Source of the DNA: Solimonas aquatica | Lineage (GTDB): Bacteria; Pseudomonadota; Gammaproteobacteria; Nevskiales; Nevskiaceae | DNA: 64,000 bases | Direction: 5' to 3' | NCBI RefSeq assembly: GCF_900111015.1 | Contig: NZ_FOFS01000005.1 | Location: 186,001 to 250,000 of the forward strand | Part shown: piece by piece, positions 51,943 to 60,689 of the stretch | Position numbering within the stretch: the first letter of the stretch is position 1 | Layout of the letters: every line of letters starts with the position of its first letter | Translations under genes and position numbers: made by a program | Notes under the pieces: generated by a model | What the model was told of the DNA's origin: nothing | Database searches by the model: none | Seen by the model: only the letters and a program-made list of their open reading frames with translations

Positions 51943-53319
51943 TTACAAGAGCGAGAAACCGACCTGGAAGAGCTTTTCCACCTCGGCGACACGTTTCTTG
52001 TCGACGATGAACAGAATCACGTGATCCTCGGCTTCGACCACGGTGTCATGGTGGGCGATGATCACCTCGTCGCCGCGCACGATGGCGCCGATGGTGGTGC
52101 CCGGCGGCAGCTTGATCTCCTCCAGGCGGCGGCCCACCACGCGCGAGTTGCTGCGGTCCCCATGCGCCACGGCCTCGATGGCCTCGGCGGCGCCGCGCCG
52201 CAGCGAGTGCACGCGCACCACATCGCCGCGCCGCACGCGCGCCAGCAGCGCCGAAACCGTGGATTGCTGCGGCGAGATGGCTACGTCGATGCTGCCGCCT
52301 TCCACCAGCTCCACGTAGGACAGGCGGTTGATCAGGCACAGCGCCTTGTGCGCGCCCAGACGCTTGGCCAGCATCGCCGAGAGGATGTTGGCCTCGTCGT
52401 CATTGGTCACCGCGCAGAACACATCGACATCGTCGATGTTTTCCTCGCGCAGCAGCGCCTCGTTGGCGCCGTCGCCGGCCAGCACGATGCTGCGCCGCAG
52501 GTTTTCGGAGAGAAAGCGCGCGCGTTCGCGCGAGCGCTCGATGATCTTGACCTGGATGCGGGTGTCTTCCAGGGCCTTGGCCAGACGAAAGCCGATGTTG
52601 CCGCCGCCGGCCAGCATCACGCGCTTGACCGGCTGCTCCAGGCGGCGCAGCTCGGCGATGATCTTCGGCGCGTTCTCGCGGGCGGAGATGAAGAACACCT
52701 CGTCTTCCGCCTCGATGATGGTGTCGCCTTCCGGGATGATCGGACGGCCGCGGCGGTAGATCGCCGCCACGCGCGCCTCCACGCCGGGCAGATGCTGCGG
52801 CAGCTCCTTGAGCTGGCGCGACACCAGCGGGCCGCCGTAGTAGGCGCGCACGCCCACCAGGCGCACGCGGCCGTCGGCGAAGTCCACCACCTGCAGCGCG
52901 CCGGGATATTCGATCAGGCGGCGGATCTGGTCGGTGACCAGCTGCTCGGGCGAGATGTGCATGTCCACCGGCAGCGCGCCGGCGCCGAACAGCTTGTCCT
53001 CGCGCAGATAGTTGGTGGCGCGGATGCGCGCGATCTTGGTCGGCGTCTTGAACAGGGTGTCGGCGATCTGACAGGCGAGCATATTGGTCTCGTCGCTGTC
53101 GGTGACGGCGATGATCATGTCGGCGTCGTCGGCGCCGGCACCGCGCAGGGTGTCCGGGTAGGCCGCATGGCCGGCGACCGTGCGCAGGTCCAGACGCTCC
53201 TGCAACTCCTCCAGCGCGGCCGCATTGCGGTCGACGACGGTCACGTCGTTGCGTTCGCTGGTGAGATTCTCCGCCAGCGTGGACCCCACCTGACCCGCGC
53301 CGAGGATGATGATTTTCAT
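51943..53319 (-). CDS. trkA: Trk system potassium regulatory subunit TrkA
   Basis: A 458-residue TrkA with two tandem RCK units. Each has an NAD-binding Rossmann motif, GAGQVG (7-12) and GGGNIG (near 240), followed by an RCK_C domain (for example [20 protein letters not shown]). [12 protein letters not shown] and [14 protein letters not shown] are the conserved second halves. It is the cytoplasmic gating ring for TrkH encoded 4 bp downstream. Its 5' end faces a putative plus-strand RNA gene across 118 bp of AT-richer DNA that must hold the trkA promoter. Confidence 0.96.
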   Translation of the reverse strand: MKIIILGAGQVGSTLAENLTSERNDVTVVDRNAAALEELQERLDLRTVAGHAAYPDTLRGAGADDADMIIAVTDSDETNMLACQIADTLFKTPTKIARIRATNYLREDKLFGAGALPVDMHISPEQLVTDQIRRLIEYPGALQVVDFADGRVRLVGVRAYYGGPLVSRQLKELPQHLPGVEARVAAIYRRGRPIIPEGDTIIEAEDEVFFISARENAPKIIAELRRLEQPVKRVMLAGGGNIGFRLAKALEDTRIQVKIIERSRERARFLSENLRRSIVLAGDGANEALLREENIDDVDVFCAVTNDDEANILSAMLAKRLGAHKALCLINRLSYVELVEGGSIDVAISPQQSTVSALLARVRRGDVVRVHSLRRGAAEAIEAVAHGDRSNSRVVGRRLEEIKLPPGTTIGAIVRGDEVIIAHHDTVVEAEDHVILFIVDKKRVAEVEKLFQVGFSLL

Positions 53320-53437
53320 GGGCCGCGCACCTTACGCCGGCTCATGTTGCACCGCAAGATGCCGGTTTTCACGCCAGTGAATTCAAGGTTAGGGAGGCAA
53401 ATTTACTATCAGTAGGAAAATTGTCCCCCCCTATAGT

Positions 53438-53622
53438 GGAGCCCATCAACGAGGGTGCTCTTTCATGTGCACCCGGTTGGGGGACCTGGGAGCGGAGGTG
53501 CAGTCAGACTCCGCCACGGTTAAGGGGGGTTTCGGCGGCTAGGCTTCGGGGGAGGTCGGGCCGCTGATCATGCTCCCCGTTTTTCTCGATAAGCCTTGCC
53601 CGACGCAAGGCTTTTCTTTTTT
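53438..53622 (+). ncRNA. putative structured non-coding RNA of unknown family
   Basis: In the 335-bp gap between trkA and rsmB, a plus-strand segment folds well and ends in a terminator, with no open frame. Closing pairs GGAGC/GCTCC (53438-53442 with 53572-53576) and ATCA/TGAT (53445-53448 with 53565-53568) bracket hairpins GGGTGC/GCACCC (53453-53474) and GCGGAG/CTCCGC (53492-53514). An alternative CCGCC/GGCGG stem is at 53511-53538. TATAGT (53432-53437) could be a -10, which would place the 5' end near 53443; TACTAT (53404-53409) is the other candidate. I cannot match it to 6S, SRP, RNase P, tmRNA or a known riboswitch. Confidence 0.55.
53591..53622 (+). terminator. intrinsic terminator of the putative ncRNA
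   Basis: AAGCCTTGC, loop CCGAC, and GCAAGGCTT form a perfect 9-bp stem followed by TTTTCTTTTTT. The T-tract is on the plus strand only, so it serves a plus-strand transcript. The only plus-strand candidate is the structured segment just upstream, since trkA and rsmB are both on the minus strand. Confidence 0.9.
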
Positions 53623-53654
53623 CCGCCACCCGAAAATCCCCAGCCCGGGCCTGG

Positions 53655-54962
53655 CTATTTCTTCAGCAGCACCGCGTAGAAAAACCCGTCGTGCGCGCCG
53701 CCGGGCGCGATGCGCCGGCCGTGCGCGGTGGCCTCGCCCCATTCGGCCTCGATGGCCTGCACGCGCGCCTCGCCGCTGAGCAGGCAGAAGCGCTTCACCA
53801 CCTCCTCGCCCTCGTCCGCCAGCAGCGAGCAGGTGGCATACACCAGGCGCCCGCCGCTCTTGAGCAAGGGCCAGAGGCTCTTGAGCAGGCGCAGCTGCTG
53901 AGCCTGCAGGGCGGCGATATCGGTCTCACGGCGCAGCCACTTGATGTCCGGGTGACGGCGGATCACGCCGGTGCCCGAGCAGGGCGCATCGATCAGGATG
54001 CGCTCGTAGGGCTTGCGGTCCCACCAGCGGTTCGGCTCGCCGGCATCACCGCAGATCATCTGCGCGCTGAGCTTCAGGCGGCGCAGGTTCTCGTCGATGC
54101 GGATCAGGCGCTGCGGGTCCTGATCCACGGCGGTGAGCTGCACCGCCGCGCGCTCCAGGGCGTGCGCGGTCTTGCCGCCGGGCGCGGCGCAGGCGTCCAG
54201 CACGCGCTGGCCGTCGCGCAGGTCCAGCAGTTCCACCGCCAGCTGCGCGGAAGCGTCCTGCACCGAGACCTGGCCGGTGAGAAAGCCCGGAATCTTCTCC
54301 ACGGCGCGCGGCTCGGCCAGCATCACCGCGTCGGGCACATGGTCCACCGCGCTGGCTGCGATCTGCATCTCGCCCAGGCGCTTCAGGTATTCCTCGCGGC
54401 TGATGCGGCGGCGGTTGACGCGCAGGGTCAGCGGCCCCGGCTCGTTGTTGGCGGCCAGCAGGGCCTCCACGCGAAACGGCCAGTCGGTCTTCAGCTGCTT
54501 CACCAGCCAGGCCGGATGCGAGTAGCGCAGGCCCGGATCGCCCGGCAGATTGGCTTCCAGCTGCGCGGCCTCGCGCGTGTAGCGGCGCAGCACGGCATTG
54601 AGCAGGCCGCGCGCCTGCGGGCGCTTGAGCACCTCGGCGGCTTCCACGGTTTCGTGAATCGCGGCGTGTTCGGCGGTCTTGAGCGTGCGCAGCTGATGCA
54701 GGCCCACCAGCAGCAGGGTGTTGAGCTCATCGTCCTGCGGCAGCGGCTTGTCCATCATGCGCCCGGCCAGCCATTGCAGCAGCGACAGATCGCGCAGCAC
54801 GCCGTAGACCAGCAGGCGCGTCATCGCCGCATCGGCCGGCACCCGGAAGCGGTCCGCCGGCAGCAGGGCATCGTCCAGGCTCGTGCCGCGCAGCACGCGC
54901 GCGATGCTGCGCGCGGCGCTGGCGCGGACATTCAGGGCTTGGCGCGCGGGCGATGGGCGCAT
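53655..54962 (-). CDS. rsmB: 16S rRNA m5C967 methyltransferase RsmB
   Basis: A 435-residue RsmB/Sun protein. The N-terminal NusB-like RNA-binding domain (SARSIARVLRG to TLKTAEHAAIHETVEAAEVL) precedes the SAM methyltransferase domain. DACAAPGGKTAHALE binds SAM. ILIDAPCSGTGVIRRHPDIK carries motif IV with one catalytic Cys, and VYATCSLLADEGEEVV has the nucleophile Cys of motif VI. It methylates C967 of 16S rRNA. In E. coli it follows fmt directly; here a CocE-type gene on the other strand lies between. Confidence 0.95.
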   Translation of the reverse strand: MRPSPARQALNVRASAARSIARVLRGTSLDDALLPADRFRVPADAAMTRLLVYGVLRDLSLLQWLAGRMMDKPLPQDDELNTLLLVGLHQLRTLKTAEHAAIHETVEAAEVLKRPQARGLLNAVLRRYTREAAQLEANLPGDPGLRYSHPAWLVKQLKTDWPFRVEALLAANNEPGPLTLRVNRRRISREEYLKRLGEMQIAASAVDHVPDAVMLAEPRAVEKIPGFLTGQVSVQDASAQLAVELLDLRDGQRVLDACAAPGGKTAHALERAAVQLTAVDQDPQRLIRIDENLRRLKLSAQMICGDAGEPNRWWDRKPYERILIDAPCSGTGVIRRHPDIKWLRRETDIAALQAQQLRLLKSLWPLLKSGGRLVYATCSLLADEGEEVVKRFCLLSGEARVQAIEAEWGEATAHGRRIAPGGAHDGFFYAVLLKK

Positions 54963-55051
54963 GAGGGGCGATCGGTTACAAAAGGGCGCACATCATAGAC
55001 CTGCGCGCCAGCCCGCAGCGCAGGCGAAAACATCATGCCTGGGGGAAACAC

Positions 55052-56908
55052 ATGTCGAGTCGCGCGCTGTTGAGCCTGCTGCTGGCCCTGAGTCTGGGCG
55101 CCTGTGGCGTGCAGTCGTCTTCGCCGGGCGTGGACAGCACCAGCCCCCGCGCCGCGCAGTGGCAGTACACGCGCGCCGAGGAATATCCGAACACGGCGAA
55201 GCTGCCGGCGCAGTACATCCGCATGAGCGATGGCGTGCAGCTCTCCGTGCAGGTGATGCTGCCGGCCGATGCCGAAGGCAAGGCCGTGAGCACGCCGCTG
55301 CCGGTGGTGCTCACCCAGACCGGCTACAACAAGAGCGCCTCGGGCGCCATCGACGACTTTGCCTTCAACAGCTTCTTCGTGCGCCACGGCTACGCGCATG
55401 TGGCGGTGGACGTGCGCGGCACCGGCACCTCGCAGGGCGCCTGGGAGGCCTTCTCGGCGCGCGAGCAGCAGGATTACCGCGAGGTGATGGACTGGGTGGC
55501 CACGCAGAGCTGGAGCGATGGCCGGGTCGGCACCTGGGGGCCGTCCTTCATGGGCATCACGCAGATCTTCACCGCCGCCTGGCAGCATCCGGCGCACAAG
55601 GCGGTGTTCGCCATCGTGCCCATGGCCGATGCCTATCGCGACATCGTGTTCACCGGCGGGCAGGTCAATGTCGGCTTCATTCCGCTGTGGATGGGCCTGG
55701 TCACCGGCCTGGGCGCGATTCCCGCGCAGCCCTCGGCGCAGGCCCTGCCCATCGTGCTGGAGCACGTGCTGGATGCGGTGACGGTGTTCCAGGTGCCGGT
55801 GATCGCGCAGGCGGCGCTCGGCGTGAATGACCAGAACTACGACAGCGCGTTCTGGCGCGAACGCTCGCCCATCGAGGTGGCCGACCGCGTGCGCACGCCC
55901 ACTTTCATCGTCGGCGGCCTGCACGACATCTTCCAGCGCGGCGAACCGCTGCTCTACGAGGCCATCCGGCGCAACACCGAAGCCAAGCTGCTGATCGGGC
56001 CCTGGACGCATCTGGCGGCGTCCTTCGGCCGCGGCCTGCCGGCCGACGGCGTGCCGGATCTGGACACCATCGCCCTGCGCTGGTTCGACCACTATGTGCG
56101 CGGCATGGCCAACGGCGCGGCGGACATGCCGGCGGTCACGCAGTACGTGCACGGCCTGGAGCATTACGTCTCGGCTTCCGACTGGCCGCATCCGCAGGCG
56201 CGCGCCGCACGCTGGTATCTGCACGGCGATCAGAGCCTGAGCCTCGACACGCCGGCGGCGGGCGAGGCGGCGCACAGCACGCTGCAGATTCCGGTGGAAG
56301 GCTTGTGTTCGGTGAGCACCGCGCAATGGACCGCCGGCGTGCTGGGCCTGCTGCCGCTGCCCTGCTTCCAGGGCCAGAACAACCTCAACGAGCTGCCGCT
56401 GCTGGGCGCGGTCACTTACACCAGCGCGCCGATGGCGCAGGACTACTACTTCAACGGTCCCATCGCCGCCGAGCTGTGGGTGGCCAGTTCCGGCACGGAT
56501 ACCAGCGTCGCGGTGCGCGTCACCGATGTCGATGAAAAAGGCGTGTCCACGGAGCTGAGCAACGGCATTCTCACCGCCTCGCTGCGCGCGGTGGACGAGA
56601 GCAAGTCACGCTTCCTGGACGGCGCCAACCTCCAGCCCTGGCATCCCTACACCGCCGGCTCACGTCAGGCGCTCACGCCCGGCGAGCCGACGCGGGTACA
56701 GATCGAGGTGTTCCCCAGCAGCGCGCTGATCAAGAAAGGTCACAGCCTGCGCCTGGCGATCAGCAGCAGCGATTTTCCGCATGGACTGCCGCCGCTCACG
56801 GACCTGAGCGATCAGCTGCTCGGCACGCTGCGCATCCACAGCGATGCCGGACACCCGTCCAGCCTCGTGCTGCCGGTGGTGCCGCTTGCGGCCTTGAGCG
56901 GGAATTGA
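55052..56908 (+). CDS. CocE/NonD-family hydrolase, predicted lipoprotein
   Basis: A 618-residue X-Pro dipeptidyl-peptidase/CocE-type hydrolase. The signal peptide ends in lipobox LGAC, so it is probably lipid-anchored in the envelope. The alpha/beta core includes VDVRGTGTSQGAWEAFSARE and GTWGPSFMGITQ, with nucleophile Ser165. GGLHDIFQRGE holds the acid, and PWTHLAASFG the His. The C-terminal ~200 residues form the jelly-roll domain (LAISSSDFPHGLPP). It cleaves an ester, amide or beta-lactam-like bond; substrate unknown. It stands alone on the plus strand between rsmB and fmt, which are usually adjacent. Confidence 0.9.
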   Translation: MSSRALLSLLLALSLGACGVQSSSPGVDSTSPRAAQWQYTRAEEYPNTAKLPAQYIRMSDGVQLSVQVMLPADAEGKAVSTPLPVVLTQTGYNKSASGAIDDFAFNSFFVRHGYAHVAVDVRGTGTSQGAWEAFSAREQQDYREVMDWVATQSWSDGRVGTWGPSFMGITQIFTAAWQHPAHKAVFAIVPMADAYRDIVFTGGQVNVGFIPLWMGLVTGLGAIPAQPSAQALPIVLEHVLDAVTVFQVPVIAQAALGVNDQNYDSAFWRERSPIEVADRVRTPTFIVGGLHDIFQRGEPLLYEAIRRNTEAKLLIGPWTHLAASFGRGLPADGVPDLDTIALRWFDHYVRGMANGAADMPAVTQYVHGLEHYVSASDWPHPQARAARWYLHGDQSLSLDTPAAGEAAHSTLQIPVEGLCSVSTAQWTAGVLGLLPLPCFQGQNNLNELPLLGAVTYTSAPMAQDYYFNGPIAAELWVASSGTDTSVAVRVTDVDEKGVSTELSNGILTASLRAVDESKSRFLDGANLQPWHPYTAGSRQALTPGEPTRVQIEVFPSSALIKKGHSLRLAISSSDFPHGLPPLTDLSDQLLGTLRIHSDAGHPSSLVLPVVPLAALSGN

Positions 56909-56924
56909 AGCGGCGGCGCGGCGC

Positions 56925-57101
56925 TCAGGGCGCGGTGGAATCGTTCTGCTGCGCCTGCCGCGCCGCGATGATCACTGCGCACTCGGCGCGCCACTGACGC
57001 ATGGCTTCGGCGTAATCGTCCATCACGCACTGCGCGCAGCCGCTGTTGCAGCAGTCCGGCAGATCCGGCTTGGGCGGCAGATCGTCGTCCGCGCCGCTCA
57101 T
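56925..57101 (-). CDS. small Cys-rich oxidoreductase-like domain protein
   Basis: A 58-residue protein with PPKPDLPDCCNSGCAQCVMDDY, the cysteine signature C-C-x2-G-C-x2-C-V-x-D of the Oxidored-like family, known mostly as an N-terminal domain of eukaryotic oxidoreductase-like proteins. The four cysteines suggest a metal or redox centre. The ATG at 57101 overlaps the fmt stop (ATGA), so it is translationally coupled to fmt and belongs to the def-fmt transcript. Function unknown. Confidence 0.75.
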   Translation of the reverse strand: MSGADDDLPPKPDLPDCCNSGCAQCVMDDYAEAMRQWRAECAVIIAARQAQQNDSTAP

Positions 57102-58024
57102 TGCAGCTGCCGCCCCAGCAAGGGTCGGCCGGCGGCGATCTGCGCGGCGGACAGCACCTTGCCGCCCGGCCACTGCAGCTGCAGCAGATGCACCAGGCCC
57201 TCGCCGCAGGCCACGGCGATGCCGCTGGCGTCGCTGCGCACCACGGTGCCGGGCGCGGCGCTGGGCGTGCCGGCGCTGGCGCGCGCGTCGAAGATGCGCA
57301 GGCGCTCTCCGTCCAGCTCGGTCCAGGCCACCGGCGCGGGATTGAAGGCGCGGATGCGGCGCGCGATCTGCGCGGCATCCTGCGTCCAGGCTATGCGCGC
57401 CTCGTCCTTGTCCAGCTTGCGCGCGTAGGTCATGCCCTCGGCCGGCTGCGGGGTTTCGCGCAGGCCGCCGGCTTCCAGCTTCTGGATCGCCTGCACGATC
57501 AGGCGCGCGCCCATGACCGCGAGTTGATCATGCAGGCTGCCGGCATTGGCATCGGCGGCAATCGGCAGACGCTCGATGAGCAGCATGGGCCCGGTGTCCA
57601 GGCCCGCCTCCATGCGCATGATGGTCACGCCGGTTTCGGCGTCGCCGGCTTCGATGGCGCGCGCAATCGGCGCCGCGCCGCGCCAGCGCGGCAGCAGCGA
57701 GGCGTGGATGTTGAAGCAGCCGTGCACGGGAATGTCCAGCACCGCCTGCGGCAGGATCAGGCCGTAGGCCACCACCACCATCAGGTCCGGTGCCAGCGCG
57801 CGCAGCGGCGCCTGCTGTTCGGGTTCGCGCAGCTTCTCCGGCTTGAACACCGGCAGGCCCAGGGCTTCGGCGCGCTGTGCCACGGGCGAGGCGGCGAGCT
57901 TGCGGCCACGGCCGGCCGGGCGGTCCGGCTGGGTGTAGACGCCGACGATCTCATGGCCCGCCGCATGCAGGGCTTCCAGCGCCGGAACCGAAAACTCCGG
58001 CGTGCCCGCGAAGACCAGCCTCAT
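57098..58024 (-). CDS. fmt: methionyl-tRNA formyltransferase
   Basis: Fmt formylates initiator Met-tRNA with 10-formyl-THF. The 308-residue protein has the family start [18 protein letters not shown] and the formyl-THF site [16 protein letters not shown] containing the catalytic Asn-x-His. A later [17 protein letters not shown] block with the conserved Asp, and a C-terminal OB domain, complete the family layout. It overlaps def by 4 bp upstream (ATGA) and the 58-aa gene downstream. Length agrees with E. coli Fmt (315). Confidence 0.96.
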   Translation of the reverse strand: MRLVFAGTPEFSVPALEALHAAGHEIVGVYTQPDRPAGRGRKLAASPVAQRAEALGLPVFKPEKLREPEQQAPLRALAPDLMVVVAYGLILPQAVLDIPVHGCFNIHASLLPRWRGAAPIARAIEAGDAETGVTIMRMEAGLDTGPMLLIERLPIAADANAGSLHDQLAVMGARLIVQAIQKLEAGGLRETPQPAEGMTYARKLDKDEARIAWTQDAAQIARRIRAFNPAPVAWTELDGERLRIFDARASAGTPSAAPGTVVRSDASGIAVACGEGLVHLLQLQWPGGKVLSAAQIAAGRPLLGRQLQ

Positions 58025-58554
58025 CCGCGCGCCGCGCTCTTGGCCGGCGCATCCTCGCGGCGCAGCTTGTCGAGTTTCTTCTGCAGGCGCTCGCGCTTGA
58101 GGCTGGAGAGATAGTCGATGTACAGCTTGCCGTCGAGATGGTCGATCTCGTGCTGCACGGCCTGTGCGTTCAGGCCTTCCATGACCAGCTCGTAGGGTTT
58201 GCCCTGACGATCCAGGGCACGCAGGGTGAGGCGGCTGTAGCGCTGCACCTTCTCGCCGACGCCGGGCACCGACAGGCAGCCCTCTTCCATCTCCTTGCGC
58301 TCGGCGGGATTGAGGATTTCCGGATTGATCAGCACCAGCGGCTGCGGATGCTCGCGGTCCTCGCTGCAGTCCATCACCGCCAGGCGCAGGGCCACGCCCA
58401 CCTGCGTCGCGGCCAGACCCACGCCGGGTGCGTCGTACATGGTTTCGAACATGTCGTCGATGAGCTTTTGCAGGGCGTCATCGAACACGCTCACCGGCAG
58501 CGCCTTCTGGCGCAGACGCGGATCGGGATGGTGGAGAATCGTGAGCAGCGACAT
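58021..58554 (-). CDS. def: peptide deformylase
   Basis: Def removes the formyl group from new proteins. The 177-residue enzyme has all three motifs: GVGLAATQ (44-51), EGCLS with metal ligand Cys93, and QHEIDHLDG with His135, Glu136 and His139. The tail is basic ([16 protein letters not shown]). The ATG at 58554 ([14 protein letters not shown]) is the family start; the open frame extends far upstream only through GC bias. First gene of the def-fmt-(58 aa) minus-strand operon, divergent from dprA. Confidence 0.96.
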   Translation of the reverse strand: MSLLTILHHPDPRLRQKALPVSVFDDALQKLIDDMFETMYDAPGVGLAATQVGVALRLAVMDCSEDREHPQPLVLINPEILNPAERKEMEEGCLSVPGVGEKVQRYSRLTLRALDRQGKPYELVMEGLNAQAVQHEIDHLDGKLYIDYLSSLKRERLQKKLDKLRREDAPAKSAARG

Positions 58555-58683
58555 ATTCCGGCGTTGGTGTTGCGTTGACGCCCTAAAATGGCGCCCACTA
58601 CAGTGAAAACAAGCCGCGTCTGGCGCGGGAAGACTGCCGATTATACCCCCGCCCCTCACCTCGGCGGCGACCAAGGGCTCTGG

Positions 58684-59799
58684 ATGGACGACCGCGAAAC
58701 CCGCGCCTGGCTGCAGCTCAACCGTGCCGATGGCCTGGGCGCGGGCACGCTGGCCATGCTGGTGGAACGCTTCGGCAGCGCCAGCACCGTGGTCTCGTCC
58801 TCGCCGGCGGCGCTGCGCGGCGCCGGGCTGAGCGAAGCGCAGGCGCAGGCCCTGCGCGAAGCGGATGCGGCGGGCATCGCCGCTGATCTGGACTGGCTGG
58901 CGCAGGGCAACCGCCGCCTGCTGACCCTGGCCGACGCCGCTTATCCGCCGCAGCTGCGCGAGATCGCGCGTCCGCCGCCGCTGCTGTTCTGTCAGGGCGA
59001 TACCGAGCTGCTGACGCTGCCGCAGCTGGCCATCGTCGGCGCGCGCAATGCCACGCCGCAGGGCCTGCAGAACGCGCACGACTTCGCCGCCGAACTGGCG
59101 CGTCGCGGCCTGGTGATCACCTCCGGTCTGGCGCTGGGCATCGATGGCGCGGCGCATCGCGGCGCGCTCAGCGCCGATGCATACACCATTGCCGTCTGTG
59201 GCACCGGATTGGATCGTGTGTATCCGGCACGGCACAAATCGCTGGCGCATGAACTCGCCGCGCGCGGCCTGCTGGTTTCCGAATTTCCCACCGGCGTGGC
59301 CGCCCTGGCGGACCACTTTCCGCGCCGCAACCGCATCATCTCCGGCCTGTCCCTGGGCGTGCTGGTGGTGGAGGCGGCGCGCGAATCCGGCTCCCTGATC
59401 ACTGCACGTCTGGCCCTGGAACAGGGTCGCGAGGTGATGGCCATTCCCGGCTCCATCCACAACCCGCAGGCGCGCGGCTGCCATGCCCTGATCCGCCAGG
59501 GCGCCAAGCTGGTGGAGACCGTGGACGATGTGCTGGAGGAGCTGGGCCCGCTGCTCGGCACGCGACTTGCTGCGTCCATTCCGGCAGCGGCGCGCGACGC
59601 ACAGCAAACTGCGCGCGATCCGCTGACGGGCCGGCTGCTGGCGGCGCTGGGCGACGAACTGCTGGACGTCGATGCCCTGAGCGCACGCCTGGGGGCACCG
59701 GTGAGTACGATTCAGGCGGCACTGACCCGCCTGGAACTTGAGGGCGGCATCGCGGTCACGGCATCAGGGCGTTATCAACGCCTGTCGGCCGCAGGATGA
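58684..59799 (+). CDS. dprA: DNA processing protein DprA (Smf)
   Basis: DprA binds incoming single-stranded DNA and loads RecA during natural transformation. The 371-residue protein has an N-terminal SAM/HhH region ([20 protein letters not shown]), then the Rossmann core with [49 protein letters not shown] and [20 protein letters not shown]-terminal winged helix ([23 protein letters not shown]) completes it. The ATG at 58684 fits the family start. A possible promoter is TTGACG (58575) with TACAGT 18 bp on. Confidence 0.95.
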   Translation: MDDRETRAWLQLNRADGLGAGTLAMLVERFGSASTVVSSSPAALRGAGLSEAQAQALREADAAGIAADLDWLAQGNRRLLTLADAAYPPQLREIARPPPLLFCQGDTELLTLPQLAIVGARNATPQGLQNAHDFAAELARRGLVITSGLALGIDGAAHRGALSADAYTIAVCGTGLDRVYPARHKSLAHELAARGLLVSEFPTGVAALADHFPRRNRIISGLSLGVLVVEAARESGSLITARLALEQGREVMAIPGSIHNPQARGCHALIRQGAKLVETVDDVLEELGPLLGTRLAASIPAAARDAQQTARDPLTGRLLAALGDELLDVDALSARLGAPVSTIQAALTRLELEGGIAVTASGRYQRLSAAG

Positions 59800-59900
59800 A
59801 AAACGGGGATGCCTGTGACAGGAAGGTGAAGCACGCCAACAGCACAAGAGTTTTCGCGGCGCCTTGCGATACACTTCTCGACACAGCACGGAGACACTGG

Positions 59901-60368
59901 ATGAAAGAAACGGTCCTGGATGTGCTGATGTACCTGTTCGAAAACTACCAGGAAGGCGAGTTTTCCGACGCCGACAACCAAGATGCCCTGCGCGAGGAAC
60001 TGGTCGCCGCAGGTTTTCCCGATGAAGAAGTCAGCCATGCCTTTTCCTGGCTCGACGGACTGGCCCAGCAGCGTCAGCTGCCGCTGATCTTTTCGCCCAG
60101 CAGCGCCACGCGCTGCTACACGCGCGAGGAGACCGCGAAAATCTCCACCGACTGCCGCGGCTTCCTGATGTATCTGGAGCAGCTCGGCATCATCAATGTG
60201 CAGATGCGCGAGCTGATCATCGACCGCCTGATGGCGCTCAAGGAAGAAGTGGACCTGGAGCGCGTCAAATGGGTCTGCCTGCTGGTGCTGATCAACCAGC
60301 CGGAGGCCGAAGAGGCCTTCGGGCACCTGGAAGAGATGGTCTACTACCAGGGCGAATTCAAACACTGA
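59901..60368 (+). CDS. smg: Smg family protein (DUF494)
   Basis: A 155-residue Smg protein, a conserved companion of dprA in proteobacteria. MKETVLDVLMYLFENY is the family start. RCYTREETAKISTDCRGFLMYLEQLGIIN and REL(I)IDRLMAL are the conserved core. The function is unsettled. The ATG at 59901 is supported by CACGGAG upstream and by family length (E. coli 157). It lies 101 bp after dprA and is followed by an intrinsic terminator, so topA has its own promoter. Confidence 0.94.
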   Translation: MKETVLDVLMYLFENYQEGEFSDADNQDALREELVAAGFPDEEVSHAFSWLDGLAQQRQLPLIFSPSSATRCYTREETAKISTDCRGFLMYLEQLGIINVQMRELIIDRLMALKEEVDLERVKWVCLLVLINQPEAEEAFGHLEEMVYYQGEFKH

Positions 60369-60457
60369 AACGTCGCGGGACGGCCGTTGTGCGCCGCGCC
60401 GCGACTTTTCTCGCGCTGCGCTCGCAGCAGTTTCCGCAGGACGGCATGGACCCTTAG

Positions 60458-60497
60458 GGCGGGTCAGGCGCGCCGCGCCGTGACCCGCCGGCTTTTT
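60458..60497 (+). terminator. intrinsic terminator after smg
   Basis: GGCGGGTCA (60458-60466) pairs perfectly with TGACCCGCC (60481-60489), with further GC pairing possible in the loop. GGCTTTTTCC follows. It lies 90 bp after the smg stop and separates it from topA. Confidence 0.8.
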
Positions 60498-60581
60498 CCT
60501 GCGCCATCCGTGAACTTCACTGGCCCTCGCCCCGGCCCTTTCCCCCGGCTCCGGCGAGGCAGGGGCGCAAGCCTGTGCCCT

Positions 60582-60609
60582 CGCGCGCGTACACGCGCGC
60601 ACGCGTATG
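60582..60609. promoter_or_regulatory. 28-bp alternating purine-pyrimidine (Z-DNA-prone) tract before the topA promoter
   Basis: Every base from 60582 to 60609 alternates pyrimidine/purine, mostly CG steps with a few TA, CA and TG steps. Its left part contains the palindrome GCGCGCGT-AC-ACGCGCGC (60583-60600). Such tracts flip to left-handed DNA or extrude cruciforms under negative supercoiling. It ends 3 bp before the -35 of the topA promoter. A supercoil-sensing role is inferred. Confidence 0.6.
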
Positions 60610-60612
60610 GTC

Positions 60613-60642
60613 TGGACACGGCGGCAGGCTTGCGCATATAAG
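60613..60642 (+). promoter_or_regulatory. topA: sigma-70 promoter of topA
   Basis: TGGACA (60613-60618, 5 of 6 to TTGACA) and TATAAG (60637-60642, 5 of 6 to TATAAT) are separated by 18 bp. Transcription would start near 60650, leaving a ~40-nt leader before the topA ATG at 60690. Confidence 0.65.
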
Positions 60643-60689
60643 GCGCCCCTGTGTGGCAGCTCCTGCCCCACGAGAACCACAGGCGGTCC

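Noticed and set aside
53438-53622. 6S RNA, SRP RNA, tmRNA or RNase P RNA identity for the trkA-rsmB structured segment
   Set aside because: None of the conserved blocks (SRP GGAAG loop, RNase P GAGGAAAGTCC, tmRNA tag frame, 6S central bulge sequence) is present, so it is reported only as unknown.
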